Part shown: positions 19,387 to 29,346 of the stretch, piece by piece
How positions within the stretch are numbered: position 1 is the stretch's first letter
How the letters are laid out: every line of letters starts with the position of its first letter
DNA from: JAQIBY01 sp051747965
GTDB lineage: Bacteria; Bacteroidota; Bacteroidia; Bacteroidales; ML635J-15
Assembly: GCA_051747965.1 (NCBI GenBank)
Contig: JBNJGS010000007.1
Coordinates: 4,843 to 68,842 of the forward strand
Length of the DNA stretch: 64,000 nucleotides
Direction: 5' to 3'
Program-made: the position numbers and the translations under genes
The notes under the pieces: generated by a model
Told to the model about the DNA's origin: nothing
The model's input: the letters and a program-made list of their open reading frames with translations, nothing else
The model's database searches: none

Positions 19387-19967
19387 TGTTTATCCTTTTC
19401 TTTGTAGGAGTAGGTAATATTCAGACCTGAATCCCTGTCCTGAGATTTTTCCCTGTTATCCGGATATCCACAACGAGAACAGACTTTCTCTCCAGGTTTC
19501 ATTTCAGCACCACAATTGATACATACAGGATTCCGGGCTTCCTGTTCCAGTCTCTCAACTTCTTTTTTTACATATGATTCGATCAGGCGCCTGACCATGC
19601 CATTGACAATCAGTAGATTAAAAGTATAAACCACAATAAGAGCCACAGCTCCGATGATCAGGCTGTTAATAATGGTACTGTTGGTGATAAACATGGAGAT
19701 AAAGACAATTCCCAAAACAAGGATAAGCGCAGGAACCATGTCAATGCGGTAAAATAGTTTTTTCTTTTCAAAGGAAATAGTAACTCCAAAACTCAGAAAT
19801 CCAAAAACCCGTTCAAAGCTAAAGCTGAAACTTGTTCTTTGATCTCCGGATAATGCATATTTTCTACCGATCTGCCGTTTCAAACGGATGAAATCTGATT
19901 GAGAAAAACGGAAATCCGGGTACTCAAAGGATGTAAAGCTGGTTTTATAATCAAGGGGAAATGCCAC
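19383..19967 (-). CDS. zinc-ribbon membrane protein of unknown function
   Basis: 194 residues read from a GTG at 19967; the next in-frame Met would remove 75 residues, and the upstream gene ends immediately before, so GTG is the likely start. Two membrane segments (about 77-96 and 100-121) are followed by a helical stretch and a C-terminal zinc ribbon CINCG...CSRCG (about 153-173). Function is unknown; a sensing or scaffold role near the membrane is only a guess. It overlaps the amidohydrolase by 4 bases. Confidence 0.78.
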   Translation of the reverse strand: MAFPLDYKTSFTSFEYPDFRFSQSDFIRLKRQIGRKYALSGDQRTSFSFSFERVFGFLSFGVTISFEKKKLFYRIDMVPALILVLGIVFISMFITNSTIINSLIIGAVALIVVYTFNLLIVNGMVRRLIESYVKKEVERLEQEARNPVCINCGAEMKPGEKVCSRCGYPDNREKSQDRDSGLNITYSYKEKDKQ

Positions 19968-20336
19968 TTATTCCTGTAGTTTTTGTGTTAACGCTGCTTT
20001 TTCTTCGCCAAGATCGGCCAAAACCTCATCATATAATTTCTGTAATTCATCAATATCGTTGACCGTATAATATCTGATTGTTCTGTTGAACTGATCTTCA
20101 TCAACATCGTATTTTTGAAAGACAGAATAATACAATTCTTCTTTTGCCAGGTCCTTGTCAATCACACTGCTGATTACGGCAGCATCAACTTTGTGAACAT
20201 CAACAAGGATTTTCACCAGGGTATCCTGATGGATCAGGTCATCCGGTTTGTCAATCATTTCTTTATTATTGTGACAGGAAAGCATTGACATCAGGAAGAT
20301 GGTAAATATTAAAATAATTGGCAGGTATTTATTCAT
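19968..20336 (-). CDS. DUF4296-type lipoprotein
   Basis: 122 residues with a lipoprotein signal (MLSC, Cys at about 21) and a helical mature part carrying DDLIHQDTLVKILVDVHKVDAA and ELYYSVFQKYDVDEDQFNRTIRYY, the pattern I associate with DUF4296 of Bacteroidota. No enzyme motifs. It overlaps the ABC ATPase stop by 4 bases and abuts the zinc-ribbon gene. Confidence 0.85.
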   Translation of the reverse strand: MNKYLPIILIFTIFLMSMLSCHNNKEMIDKPDDLIHQDTLVKILVDVHKVDAAVISSVIDKDLAKEELYYSVFQKYDVDEDQFNRTIRYYTVNDIDELQKLYDEVLADLGEEKAALTQKLQE

Positions 20337-21082
20337 TGATTGATAAGTTTTTTTGTCATTTCAGATGCAAAAACGAAATCATTGAATTCCTTATTGCGGG
20401 AATCGAATATTTCATGTTTGTTTCCTTCCCACCATTTTTCTCCTTCATACAAAAAGATAATATTTTCACCGATTTGCATCACCGAATTCATATCGTGTGT
20501 ATTGATGATGGTTGTCATCTGGTATTCCTTAGTGATTTCAGCAATCAGTTCATCGATTCTGATGGCCGTACGTGGATCCAATCCGGAGTTGGGTTCATCA
20601 CAGAGCAGGTATTTTGGATTGGTCACGATTGCTCTTGCTATGGCGACACGTTTCTGCATTCCGCCGGAAATTTCTGAAGGAAATGCTTCATGGGCACCAG
20701 CGACTCCTACCCTATCGAGGCACTCATCCACACGCTTAATTTTTTCTTTTTTGCTTTGCTTAGTCAGCATATCAAGCGGGAACCGGACATTATCCTCTAT
20801 GGACTCTGAAGTAAACAATGCACCACCCTGGAATACCATTCCGATATTTCGTCTGATTTTTTGTCTCAGCCTGGAACCAGCAGCAACAATATCCACGTCG
20901 TCATAATAAATACTGCCTTTGTCTACTTCAATTAAGCCGACAATGGATTTCAGCAATACAGTTTTACCGGAGCCACTCTGCCCAATGATAAGGTTTGTTT
21001 TTCCAGCATGAAATTCTCCGGAGACACCTTTTAGAACCCGATTACCGGGAAACTCTTTATGTACGTTTTCAGCCTTTATCAT
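20333..21082 (-). CDS. ABC transporter ATP-binding protein (MlaF-like)
   Basis: 249 residues. Walker A GQSGSGKTVLLKSI (about 35-48), Q-loop GMVFQGGALF (about 82-91), signature ISGGMQKRVAIARAI (about 138-152), Walker B YLLCDEPNSGLDP (about 158-170) and the switch His in INTHDMNSV. The GMQKR signature and NSGLDP Walker B are typical of MlaF/Mkl, the ATPase of phospholipid transport systems that maintain outer-membrane lipid asymmetry. The permease follows upstream with a 4-base overlap; no MlaD-type substrate-binding gene is adjacent. Confidence 0.93.
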   Translation of the reverse strand: MIKAENVHKEFPGNRVLKGVSGEFHAGKTNLIIGQSGSGKTVLLKSIVGLIEVDKGSIYYDDVDIVAAGSRLRQKIRRNIGMVFQGGALFTSESIEDNVRFPLDMLTKQSKKEKIKRVDECLDRVGVAGAHEAFPSEISGGMQKRVAIARAIVTNPKYLLCDEPNSGLDPRTAIRIDELIAEITKEYQMTTIINTHDMNSVMQIGENIIFLYEGEKWWEGNKHEIFDSRNKEFNDFVFASEMTKKLINQ

Positions 21083-21819
21083 ATGAGCATCAGTTGGGTT
21101 ATAATCAGGTTAAATATCAATACAAGCACGATGCTTGCCACAACTGCTCTGGTACTGCTTTTCCCTACTTCAAGTGCTCCCCCGGAAGTAAAAAAACCGT
21201 AATATGCCGAAACGGTGGTGATGATAAAAGCATAGAATATCATCTTCACAAGAGAATAGAGAATATAATAGGGTTTAAAGAATAAATGCAAGCCATCAAT
21301 ATAATCATGCAGGGAAACTACACCGGTCAATAGAGCCACACCCAGTCCACCGGCAATACCAAGGATATTTGAAACCATGGTAAGCAGAGGAAAAAACAAG
21401 AGTGCACCAATGAGTTTGGGCAAGATAAGATAGGAGGCTGAATTCACACCCATAATTTCCAGCGCATCCACCTGTTCTGTAATCTGCATTGTACCAATTT
21501 CAGATGCAATATTCGAACCCACTTTTCCGGCAAGAATCAAACAAATGATTGTGGAAGAAAACTCCAGGATCATGGTATCCCGTACAGTAAGGCCGACAAG
21601 ATAATTGGGAATTAGCGGGTGTACAAAATTAATTCCCACCTGCAGTGTAAGCACCGCACCCATAAAAACAGATACGATGGCAACAATTCCCAGGGAGTCA
21701 AGGCCAATATACAGCAATTCCCTGAAGCTCTGACGTCTGTACATAGAGGCTTTTTCCGGCCGGGCGAACACCTTCCGCATCAAAGCCATATAGCGTCCGA
21801 AATGATAAAACAGCTTCAT
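21079..21819 (-). CDS. ABC transporter permease (MlaE-like)
   Basis: 246 residues with five or six membrane segments and the MlaE family core: QVGINFVHPLIPNYLVG, ILAGKVGSNIASEIGTMQITEQVDALEIMGVNS (about 115-150, the coupling helix to MlaF) and YLILPKLIGALLFFPLLT. It forms the inner-membrane part of a lipid transport system with the following ATPase. First gene of the seven-gene operon running to 16353. Minus strand just upstream (21825-21832) reads TAACTTTG, which fits a -7 box but would leave almost no leader. Confidence 0.93.
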   Translation of the reverse strand: MKLFYHFGRYMALMRKVFARPEKASMYRRQSFRELLYIGLDSLGIVAIVSVFMGAVLTLQVGINFVHPLIPNYLVGLTVRDTMILEFSSTIICLILAGKVGSNIASEIGTMQITEQVDALEIMGVNSASYLILPKLIGALLFFPLLTMVSNILGIAGGLGVALLTGVVSLHDYIDGLHLFFKPYYILYSLVKMIFYAFIITTVSAYYGFFTSGGALEVGKSSTRAVVASIVLVLIFNLIITQLMLI

Positions 21820-22024
21820 ACGTACAAAGTTAACAAAAGCTGGAAATAAATAATATTTGTTTTCTTATCAGTAAGAAAATTGAAACATAAAAGCAATCAA
21901 GTGGTCCACACAGGCACCGGCATATGTTATACATCACATTTTTTATGATTCAGGCATATTGTACGCTTCAGGTTTCACGAGCTGGAATATTTTTTATTAT
22001 TTTAAGGTTCTAATTCTACTGTAT

Positions 22025-23113
22025 ATGAAAAACATGAATTATTGTGTAATAATGGCCGGAGGCATCGGGAGCCGTTTCTGGCCCGTGAGCACAAGTAAAG
22101 TTCCCAAACAGTTCATTGACATCCTGGGTGTTGGCAAAAGTTTACTACAGCTAACCTTTGACAGATTCAGAGATCTGATACCACAGGAGAACATAATTAT
22201 TGTGACCAGCCAGCAATACAAAGACCTTGTCATAAAGCAACTTCCTGGTCTGCCGGAAGAAAACATCCTGACAGAGCCAATGCGCAGAAACACAGCACCA
22301 TGTATCAGTTATGCCAATCATGTCATCCAATCCCGTACACCCCGGGCCAATGTTGTGGTTACCCCTGCAGACCATTTAATTATAGATGAAAGAGCTTTCA
22401 CAAAAAACATCAGCGAGGGTCTGGATTTTGTCAATAACAGAAATGTGCTGCTTACCATAGGCATAAAACCCACCCGTCCGGATACAGGATACGGCTACAT
22501 TCAGCTACATAAAAAATCTACATTTGATGAGCGTTTTAATATTGTCAAAACGTTTACAGAGAAACCAAATCAGGAACTTGCGGAATTTTTTGTGGAGAGT
22601 GGAGAGTTTCTCTGGAATGCCGGTATATTTATCTGGTCATTGTCCAGCATCAATAAGGCAATGAATGAGCATCTTCCGGAGATACACAATCTTTTTACCG
22701 AAGGGAAAGATATTTTTGGGACAGAAGATGAATCTGATTTTATCAATGAGGTTTACACGGAGTGCAAAAACATATCGATTGACTATGGTGTCATGGAAAA
22801 GGCCAAAAATGTGTATACTCTCTGTGCCGATTTCGGCTGGTCCGACCTTGGAACATGGAAGAGCCTGTACGAGAACAGCAACAAAGATGAAACACATAAT
22901 GTCATCACAGGCAGCAAGCATGTCATTACCAACAACACCCACGGTTGCCTGATTCATACCAGGGCAGACAAGCTGGCCGTGATCAACAATATGGAGAATT
23001 ATATCATTGTTGACTCAGGCGATGCCCTCCTGATTAACCGCTTTGAAGACGAGCAGGAAATTAAGGAAATTGTTACTGAGATAAAACGGCGTTATGGTGA
23101 GGATAAAGCCTGA
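22025..23113 (+). CDS. manC: mannose-1-phosphate guanylyltransferase
   Basis: 362 residues from the ATG at 22025; an upstream TTG adds 22 residues that do not fit the family. The N-terminus carries the nucleotidyltransferase signature AGGIGSRFWPVSTSKVPKQF; TPADHLI, GYIQ, EKPN and FLWNAGIFIWS follow, as does the DYGVMEKAKNVYTLCADFGWSDLGTW segment. This short type lacks a C-terminal cupin isomerase domain. It makes GDP-mannose from GTP and mannose 1-phosphate for glycans. It stands alone with a shared terminator at 23141. Confidence 0.95.
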   Translation: MKNMNYCVIMAGGIGSRFWPVSTSKVPKQFIDILGVGKSLLQLTFDRFRDLIPQENIIIVTSQQYKDLVIKQLPGLPEENILTEPMRRNTAPCISYANHVIQSRTPRANVVVTPADHLIIDERAFTKNISEGLDFVNNRNVLLTIGIKPTRPDTGYGYIQLHKKSTFDERFNIVKTFTEKPNQELAEFFVESGEFLWNAGIFIWSLSSINKAMNEHLPEIHNLFTEGKDIFGTEDESDFINEVYTECKNISIDYGVMEKAKNVYTLCADFGWSDLGTWKSLYENSNKDETHNVITGSKHVITNNTHGCLIHTRADKLAVINNMENYIIVDSGDALLINRFEDEQEIKEIVTEIKRRYGEDKA

Positions 23114-23140
23114 ATATTCTGATTTCTCATCACAAAAAAA

Positions 23141-23170
23141 AACCGCACATTCACATGTACGGTTTTTTTT
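23141..23170. terminator. bidirectional terminator between manC and gldN
   Basis: Hairpin AACCGCACAT / ATGTACGGTT (one mismatch, 4-base loop) with an A run before and a T run after, between convergent manC and gldN. Confidence 0.88.
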
Positions 23171-23190
23171 ATTTCATATGCGACAAAACA

Positions 23191-24099
23191 TTAATATTCC
23201 CACAAATCGTGTTCGTACCTGAAGAGCTCTTCTTCAATACGTTTTCCTTCATGCATTGCATCAATACCCAGGAGGTAGTCCCGGATAAATCTGTTGTCAT
23301 AAACGTTGCTTTCCAGAATGACATATGATTCAAATCTTCTTTTAAAGAAGATATCATCAAAAGTTCTGCGTTCTGAATCGTTGAGGGTATTAAACACTTC
23401 ATATTTGGCAAAGAGGTCTCTGTAATGCGGGAAATAAATCCAGAACAATCTCCTTGTAAAATTTTCACCACGGAGGTTGGTATACGTAGCTACCGGAGCC
23501 ATGGCAATAATTCTCACGTCCATAACTGAACGTTGTTTGTCAAAGAACCATTCTTCCCACAGTATCACAGATTTAACATCCCTTTTATTGATTGTTCTCT
23601 GTCTTGTGACATTGACCAATTCACCTGTAATGGTATCCCTTATTTGCGCCTCTTCAGAATAGGTAAGCACTTCTTTCCTAGCAGTAGTATCATCCAGGGG
23701 AATTGGTTTTTTGTACCAATTCGTAAAATCATTGGGATCAAAGGTAAATATTGGTTTTCTCTGATTTTCAGAAGGGCTCAGTGCACCAATATCATACATC
23801 AAATAAGTAAGATTCACGCGTTGTCTGTCAGGTTGTTTGCCTGCAGGGTAATCCATAGGCTGCAAGGGAAAATACAGGACATGATTGATTTTTTCATCCA
23901 GATCAATTTTGCGCAGAATCTTTTTTGAATACATCGCATCTGCTTCCCGGACATGCTGATAAGGGACAGGTTCACGCTTGGGAACATGTTCTCTGACGAA
24001 AGCTCCATCGAGTATATCAGTTTCCTGTGCATTAACATTCAGGCCGAGGCCGGATGCTAAGAGTAATGCGATAAGGAGAAAAATGCTTTGTCGTTTCAT
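23191..24099 (-). CDS. gldN: type IX secretion/gliding protein GldN (PorN)
   Basis: 302 residues with a signal peptide (cut near NVNAQ). The mature part matches GldN/PorN: FVREHVPKREPVPYQHVREADAMYSKKILRKIDL near the start, WEEWFFDKQRSVMDVRIIAMAP near 185, and a C-terminal ANYxLFAKYEVFN/DDIFFKRRFESYV region. GldN associates with the periplasmic ring made with GldK and binds GldM. Last gene of porP-gldK-gldL-gldM-gldN, one base after gldM. Confidence 0.95.
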   Translation of the reverse strand: MKRQSIFLLIALLLASGLGLNVNAQETDILDGAFVREHVPKREPVPYQHVREADAMYSKKILRKIDLDEKINHVLYFPLQPMDYPAGKQPDRQRVNLTYLMYDIGALSPSENQRKPIFTFDPNDFTNWYKKPIPLDDTTARKEVLTYSEEAQIRDTITGELVNVTRQRTINKRDVKSVILWEEWFFDKQRSVMDVRIIAMAPVATYTNLRGENFTRRLFWIYFPHYRDLFAKYEVFNTLNDSERRTFDDIFFKRRFESYVILESNVYDNRFIRDYLLGIDAMHEGKRIEEELFRYEHDLWEY

Positions 24100-24100
24100 A

Positions 24101-25732
24101 TTATTTGAGTTCTAAAGTTATCGGAGCTGTTTGGCGTACGCCTGATGGTCCTTTCACTTTTATTGATTCAAAGTTAATCTGGGTACCACGACCCAGGGCC
24201 TGCAGTGCTTGTTTGGCTTCTGCATTCAGGCGGTTTCCGTTTACCTGAATTCTGGCTTTCTGACCGCGTACTTTGTATGCAAAGCTAAAGCTAACAACAT
24301 CAAAACGAACTTTGAAGGGGAAAAATTGTGAACCCAGGTCAGCCATCAGTATACCATCCATCAGGTCATCTTTGTAAACGGGACCTTCGTTTTGTGTTCC
24401 GTTAAGCTTGGCAAGCGGTGTAGGTACATTCAACACCCTGAACTTTTTGGTTCCGAGGTTTTGTTTGCCACCGTCATCTGTTTCAACTGAAACTGAAATG
24501 CTGACTTCTCTTGCTGTAGGACTGGTAATGCGAGCTACGTAAGCATCTCCTCTGGGGACAAGTCTTCCACCACCGGACATAAAAGCCGAAACTTTTTCTT
24601 TTGGATAACCTGCCACGGATACTTCCACGGGATTATCAATACCTCTGTAAAACACATTCAGGCCTGAGGGTGAAATGGCAAAACCGGTTTCACCAACCAG
24701 ATATTCGGACTCGAAAGGCAATTTGATCACGCCGGTTTTTGAGTTCCACTCAATAAATCCACCAAAAGATTTGGCACCAACATTCTGGATATTTTCCAGG
24801 GTGTATATACCTTTTCCTTCTTCAATAGGCATGGTGTCATAATCCACACCCATCTGTCCGCGCATCTCGTATTCATTGTTTTCAGCGTCAACTGTATCAA
24901 AATACGGATAACTTGTGCTATAATAAACAGTTGGTTTCATACTGGTATCTCTGGCAGCAATAAAAACTTCGGCATGATAATCACCGCCTTTGACCACGTA
25001 TGAGCTTTTCGCATTTACAATTGCGTCAACATCATTTATGGTAATATCAAGTTCATCCACACCGACGATGAGTCGTTCAACCATATCGGCTTCGGTATTA
25101 CGCACATCAGACTGGAGTTTTGTCATCATAGCGACTGATCCGACCAGAGGCATCGCAAGGAACAATTTCTGTTCCCATGTTCTTTTTTCCTCAGGATTGG
25201 AAAAATCATCTTCTGTTGACAAACTGGAAGTAATGCTGCTATACAAGGAAGAAGAGGTGTCCTCGACATGAGTCAGGAGCAGTTCTCTGTACTGGTTCAC
25301 CCACATTTTCAGGCTGTCCCCCTTCTGAGGCCCGCCATCACTGAGCATGATTTCCGGTGCAGCATTCACATCATCTTTCTTTTTAATATGTTCAACAGAC
25401 TTATATTCACCATCAGATTTAATGATGAGTTCTCTTTTCAGTCTTTCAATATTTTTAACCAATTCATTGCTATTTTCTCTAATTTCCATAGCCTTGTTAT
25501 ACACACCCTGATATTTTTCGGGCTGAACTTCCTTGAGTCCTTCCAGCTTTCCGTAGAGCGTGGTGGTTTTATCATGAAAGTTTTCTGTAGTCTGCGCAAG
25601 GCTATCATTAACGAGTACAAAAGCATTGACAATCTCTCCTGACACATTGAGTGCGAGCAATGCGGTATAGAAGAGGTACATCATACCAATCATCTTTTGT
25701 CTCGGGGTTTCTGGACAATTTGCGGTTCCCAT
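24101..25732 (-). CDS. gldM: type IX secretion motor protein GldM (PorM)
   Basis: 543 residues. The N-terminal membrane helix (about 10-35, KMIGMMYLFYTALLALNVS with the buried charged/polar residues of the motor) is followed by a long helical-bundle domain (about 40-225) and beta-rich periplasmic domains (SPSGLNVFYRGIDNPVEVSVAG near 355; C-terminal SFAYKVRGQKARIQVNGN near 480). GldM forms the proton-driven periplasm-spanning shaft with GldL that powers T9SS and gliding. Second-to-last gene in the operon. Confidence 0.96.
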   Translation of the reverse strand: MGTANCPETPRQKMIGMMYLFYTALLALNVSGEIVNAFVLVNDSLAQTTENFHDKTTTLYGKLEGLKEVQPEKYQGVYNKAMEIRENSNELVKNIERLKRELIIKSDGEYKSVEHIKKKDDVNAAPEIMLSDGGPQKGDSLKMWVNQYRELLLTHVEDTSSSLYSSITSSLSTEDDFSNPEEKRTWEQKLFLAMPLVGSVAMMTKLQSDVRNTEADMVERLIVGVDELDITINDVDAIVNAKSSYVVKGGDYHAEVFIAARDTSMKPTVYYSTSYPYFDTVDAENNEYEMRGQMGVDYDTMPIEEGKGIYTLENIQNVGAKSFGGFIEWNSKTGVIKLPFESEYLVGETGFAISPSGLNVFYRGIDNPVEVSVAGYPKEKVSAFMSGGGRLVPRGDAYVARITSPTAREVSISVSVETDDGGKQNLGTKKFRVLNVPTPLAKLNGTQNEGPVYKDDLMDGILMADLGSQFFPFKVRFDVVSFSFAYKVRGQKARIQVNGNRLNAEAKQALQALGRGTQINFESIKVKGPSGVRQTAPITLELK

Positions 25733-25764
25733 AATTACATATTTTCAAATTACAACTTAAAAAA

Positions 25765-26691
25765 TTAGTCTTTCTTCACTGTCATGGCTGAGAGCATGTT
25801 ACCATACACTGTATTCAATGCTGACAGATTTGAACCAAGCCGGGAGACTTCATCGCGGAAACGTTTTGTGTCATCCACGGTGTTTTCAAGGTTTTCCATA
25901 ACCTCATTCAGTCCGCCGTAAAGTTCTTTAGATTTTTCAAGTTGTTCATTTGTACCTTTAAGCTGTAATTCATAAGCAGCATTCAAGGCAGTCAAATTTT
26001 TGGTCATATTTTCAAGTTGCTCACCATAACTGTTAGTAGAGCCGGTTGTTTTCTTGAATTCTTCATTCATTGACTCCGTGAGATTACGGTAAGATTCGGC
26101 AAGATCTTTGCCACTTTCGCCTACCATATCAGCAGATTCATTGTAAGTTGATGACAATTTTTCTGCAGATTGGTTGAGTTTTTGTGCTGATGAGCCATAG
26201 TTATCAGCAAATTCGTTTACTTTTTCAGAAGCTTTTTCAAAGTTGGCAACATAGTTATTTGTTGCGGCGGTAGCATCTGAAACATCCTGAAGCTTTTCAG
26301 CTGTTGAGCTCATTTTGTGCAATCCGTCTCCCAGTTTCTCAAAGAGTTCAGGTGAGATTTCTGCACTTTCAATCATCGCATCAAAGCGTTCAAGAGCAGT
26401 TTTCTTGGATTGTACCGCTGATTTTTTATCATCTGCATCAATGGCTTCATCAATACCGGCAAGTTCCGGATAGACAATACTCCAGTCATACTCTTCATGT
26501 GGTGGTTCGAAAGCCGAGAGGAAGAAAATCAAAGCCTCAGTTGTCAAACCAATAATAAGCATTACACTGGCTCCTGGATAGTGCTCAATTTTGAACAATG
26601 CACCCAGTAATACGATGGCTGCACCCCACCCGTAAATAAAGCCCATTACTTTCTGGTACTTTTTACTTCTAACTAATTCGGAAAAATTCAT
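25765..26691 (-). CDS. gldL: type IX secretion motor protein GldL (PorL)
   Basis: 308 residues. Two membrane helices at the N-terminus (about 14-35 and 41-62) with the glutamate/lysine motif LFKIEHYPGAS in the connecting region, typical of GldL, the stator that passes protons. The cytoplasmic part (about 110-300) is a long coiled coil rich in Ser, Glu, Asn (NQSAEKLSSTYNESAD, YGEQLENMTKNL). Its length is close to the Porphyromonas-type PorL rather than the shorter Flavobacterium form, as I recall them. Confidence 0.96.
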   Translation of the reverse strand: MNFSELVRSKKYQKVMGFIYGWGAAIVLLGALFKIEHYPGASVMLIIGLTTEALIFFLSAFEPPHEEYDWSIVYPELAGIDEAIDADDKKSAVQSKKTALERFDAMIESAEISPELFEKLGDGLHKMSSTAEKLQDVSDATAATNNYVANFEKASEKVNEFADNYGSSAQKLNQSAEKLSSTYNESADMVGESGKDLAESYRNLTESMNEEFKKTTGSTNSYGEQLENMTKNLTALNAAYELQLKGTNEQLEKSKELYGGLNEVMENLENTVDDTKRFRDEVSRLGSNLSALNTVYGNMLSAMTVKKD

Positions 26692-26725
26692 AGTTGCGAT
26701 GTTTTTTTTGTTAATCCTCTATTTA

Positions 26726-28285
26726 TTAATAAACCTGTGAATAAGATCCTCCGTCATCACGGTGTCGTCCCAGATAAGTACGAACATTACGGAATCCGAT
26801 ATATGATTTTGCGGAATCCTGATATTCATACGTTCTTGTACCGTTTTGCATATAATAAGCCACATCTTTCCAGCTTCCGCCCCGGACAACTTTTCTTTTC
26901 ATGTTTGGCGGATCATCGGGATGTGCATAATATTGGTAATCAGGATTCAGATCATGTGTAAATCTGTATGCTGATTCATCATAAGCATTTCTTGTCCATT
27001 CAGCGACATTACCGGCCATGTCATACAGTCCGTATTCATTGGGGTCATAAGTTGCCACCATGAGTGACTGAACACCACCATCATCATAATAGTTTCCGCG
27101 CATGGGTTTAAAGTTGGCAATAAAACAGCCGCTGTAATTTCTTGTATAAGGACCTCCCCATGGGTACATTGACAGATCAAGTCCACCGCGGGCAGCATAT
27201 TCCCATTCGGATTCTGTGGGAAGTCTGTACTGGTTCACATAATAATCTCTGGTATCTTTTTGATATCCGTTTTTCAGCATTGATCTCCATTTGGAGAAAG
27301 CCACGGCTTGTTTCCAGCTTACACCTACCACGGGATAATAGTCATAAGCGGGATGCCAGAAATACATTTCTGTCATCGGCTCGTTATAGGAGTAAGTATA
27401 GTCACTCATCCAGCATAAAGTATCCGGGTAAACCGGTGTACGCTCATGCATGATAAAATCAAACTGGCTGGTGACTTCTCTGTCTTCAAAGTCTTCCCAT
27501 TCCCGTCTGTTTTTCAGTTCTTCTCTGTCTTTGATTGTACCTTCGTACTCTTCGGTTTCGGGGTTCCAGTGTCTGCCAACCCGCAGTCCTGCATCTTCTT
27601 CACGATCAAAAGAGCGGTCAACTCCCTGCTCGACCTGTCTTCCATCTTCCCTGTAATTATGCTTTTTGGCGGCCTGTTTCAGGTCCACCCAAAAATATTC
27701 ATAGTACAAATTGTTTGTATTGAGATCGATTCGTCTCATGAAGTGATAGACCTCTGGTGGTGGCTTGAGATAAATTTCACTGTTTTCAAGCAGTGCAGCC
27801 TTGATTGTTGGGTCTCCGTAATCGACTCTGGACTGCCAGTCCAGCAAACGGTAACCATCGAAGTTGTAAGAATCATATCCGATTGCTTCTAACACCAGAG
27901 CATTGGGATCGCTCTCATCTACAGCTTTGAAAAAATCTCTACCTTCCGAGTCGTAGTTTTCCGGAGGGTTTTCAGCAAGCACTGTCATCGCCATTGAATC
28001 CCTGACCCAATAGACAAACTGCCGGTACTCACTGTTGGTGATTTCGGTTTCGTCCATCCAAAATCCTTGCATGGTAACGGTTTTGGAGGTTGCGGTCATT
28101 GAATTCGGTACATCCTCGTCACTTGGTCCCATGTTGTATGATCCGGGAGGGACAAACAACATACCATAAGGATCTGGTGTGTACCACGATTTACGGTCTA
28201 CGCCTACAAGATCACCACTTCCATAATAGCCGCAGCTGGTGAGGATAATGGTTAGAATCAGGCTTATGAACAACAATTTCTTCAT
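26726..28285 (-). CDS. gldK: type IX secretion lipoprotein GldK (PorK)
   Basis: 519 residues. A lipoprotein signal ends in ILTSC (Cys at about 18). The rest is a formylglycine-generating-enzyme (SUMF)-like fold: GSYNMGPSDED near 50, GFWMDETEITNSEYRQFVYW near 75, then YRLPTESEWEYAARGG near 360, YDMAGNVAEWTRNAYD near 430 and VRGGSWKD near 475. It forms the outer-membrane-linked periplasmic ring with GldN. The catalytic cysteines of true sulfatase-modifying enzymes are not expected here; this is a structural use of the fold. Confidence 0.95.
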   Translation of the reverse strand: MKKLLFISLILTIILTSCGYYGSGDLVGVDRKSWYTPDPYGMLFVPPGSYNMGPSDEDVPNSMTATSKTVTMQGFWMDETEITNSEYRQFVYWVRDSMAMTVLAENPPENYDSEGRDFFKAVDESDPNALVLEAIGYDSYNFDGYRLLDWQSRVDYGDPTIKAALLENSEIYLKPPPEVYHFMRRIDLNTNNLYYEYFWVDLKQAAKKHNYREDGRQVEQGVDRSFDREEDAGLRVGRHWNPETEEYEGTIKDREELKNRREWEDFEDREVTSQFDFIMHERTPVYPDTLCWMSDYTYSYNEPMTEMYFWHPAYDYYPVVGVSWKQAVAFSKWRSMLKNGYQKDTRDYYVNQYRLPTESEWEYAARGGLDLSMYPWGGPYTRNYSGCFIANFKPMRGNYYDDGGVQSLMVATYDPNEYGLYDMAGNVAEWTRNAYDESAYRFTHDLNPDYQYYAHPDDPPNMKRKVVRGGSWKDVAYYMQNGTRTYEYQDSAKSYIGFRNVRTYLGRHRDDGGSYSQVY

Positions 28286-28319
28286 AATATATGGTATTAG
28301 TAAGCTTCTACAAATTAAA

Positions 28320-29267
28320 TTACAATCTTCTTACACTGCGATAACGACCTGGTGTGCTGCTAAAGTCTGCATTGAAACAATAACGAAGCACAAGCTCGTG
28401 TGAACCACTGGTGAAAGATGCTATATCACTTAAAATAACGTCATAACTATAACCTACACTTATTCCGTTCATGAGGTGGATACCAACCATTGGCACCACA
28501 GCATCACTGTACCTGTATGTAACGCCTCCCCAGAACTTTTTATTATAAATGAACTGTCCGTTCACGCTAAACTGCAAAGCAGACATATCGGTTTGAACGA
28601 CAATTGATGGTTTAACTTCAAAACTCGGATCGGGCAACTGATAAATATATCCACTGACAATATAATAGTGTCTTGCCAGTTTTGGTTGGTGATCATCATT
28701 TGCATTGAACTTGAATTTTGGTTCCAGCAGGTGCAATGCAGATACTCCGGCATAAAAATTATCGTACCTGTAGTATGCACCAAATCCTGCATCAAAAGCC
28801 ATTTTGCTGTCCATATGAGGGATAGCGGGGTCTATATATACAGGATCACCACCAAGGGAACCGGGGGAAACCCAGTCTCCGTCGAGGGATTTATTAACAA
28901 GCCCAAGACTCAGCCCCAGGCTCAGGGTTCCTGTAGTCAGAGGCAACCTGTAAGCATAGTTGGCATACAGGTTAAGATTTTTTTCGAACCCTATGCTTTC
29001 CTGCATTACATTCAGGCCCACACCACTGCTGATCGCAGGCAAGGGCATGTCAGCACTAAAGACTGTTGTTTGTGGTCTGCCATCCCCAAATCCGGTCCAT
29101 TGCTGGCGGTGCACTGAAGTAATACAGATTGCTTCGTTGCTTCCGGCATAGGCAGGATTATAACTCAGGGTATTAAAGTTAAATAAACTAAAGTGCGAAT
29201 CGCTCTGAGCAAGTCCAATACCTGCTGTAGCTCCCACTAATAAAACCGCTAAAATTATACGCCTCAT
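28320..29267 (-). CDS. PorP/SprF-family outer-membrane protein
   Basis: About 315 residues from the ATG at 29267; the longer frame starts at TTG. Signal peptide (cut near GLAQ), then the PorP/SprF signature FNFNTLSYNPAYAGS and HRQQWTGFG, a beta-barrel-like alternation of aromatic and polar residues, and a C-terminus with GSHELVLRY(C)F. PorP/SprF proteins anchor T9SS components or type B cargo in the outer membrane. As first gene of the operon with gldKLMN it is likely the core PorP, but a cargo-specific SprF role cannot be excluded. Confidence 0.92.
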   Translation of the reverse strand: MRRIILAVLLVGATAGIGLAQSDSHFSLFNFNTLSYNPAYAGSNEAICITSVHRQQWTGFGDGRPQTTVFSADMPLPAISSGVGLNVMQESIGFEKNLNLYANYAYRLPLTTGTLSLGLSLGLVNKSLDGDWVSPGSLGGDPVYIDPAIPHMDSKMAFDAGFGAYYRYDNFYAGVSALHLLEPKFKFNANDDHQPKLARHYYIVSGYIYQLPDPSFEVKPSIVVQTDMSALQFSVNGQFIYNKKFWGGVTYRYSDAVVPMVGIHLMNGISVGYSYDVILSDIASFTSGSHELVLRYCFNADFSSTPGRYRSVRRL

Positions 29268-29346
29268 ATCTAATATATTATTCAATAGCTCTTTTATTCA
29301 GGCTCGAAATGGTAAAATAAGTAAAAAAATCACACAATTTCAAACT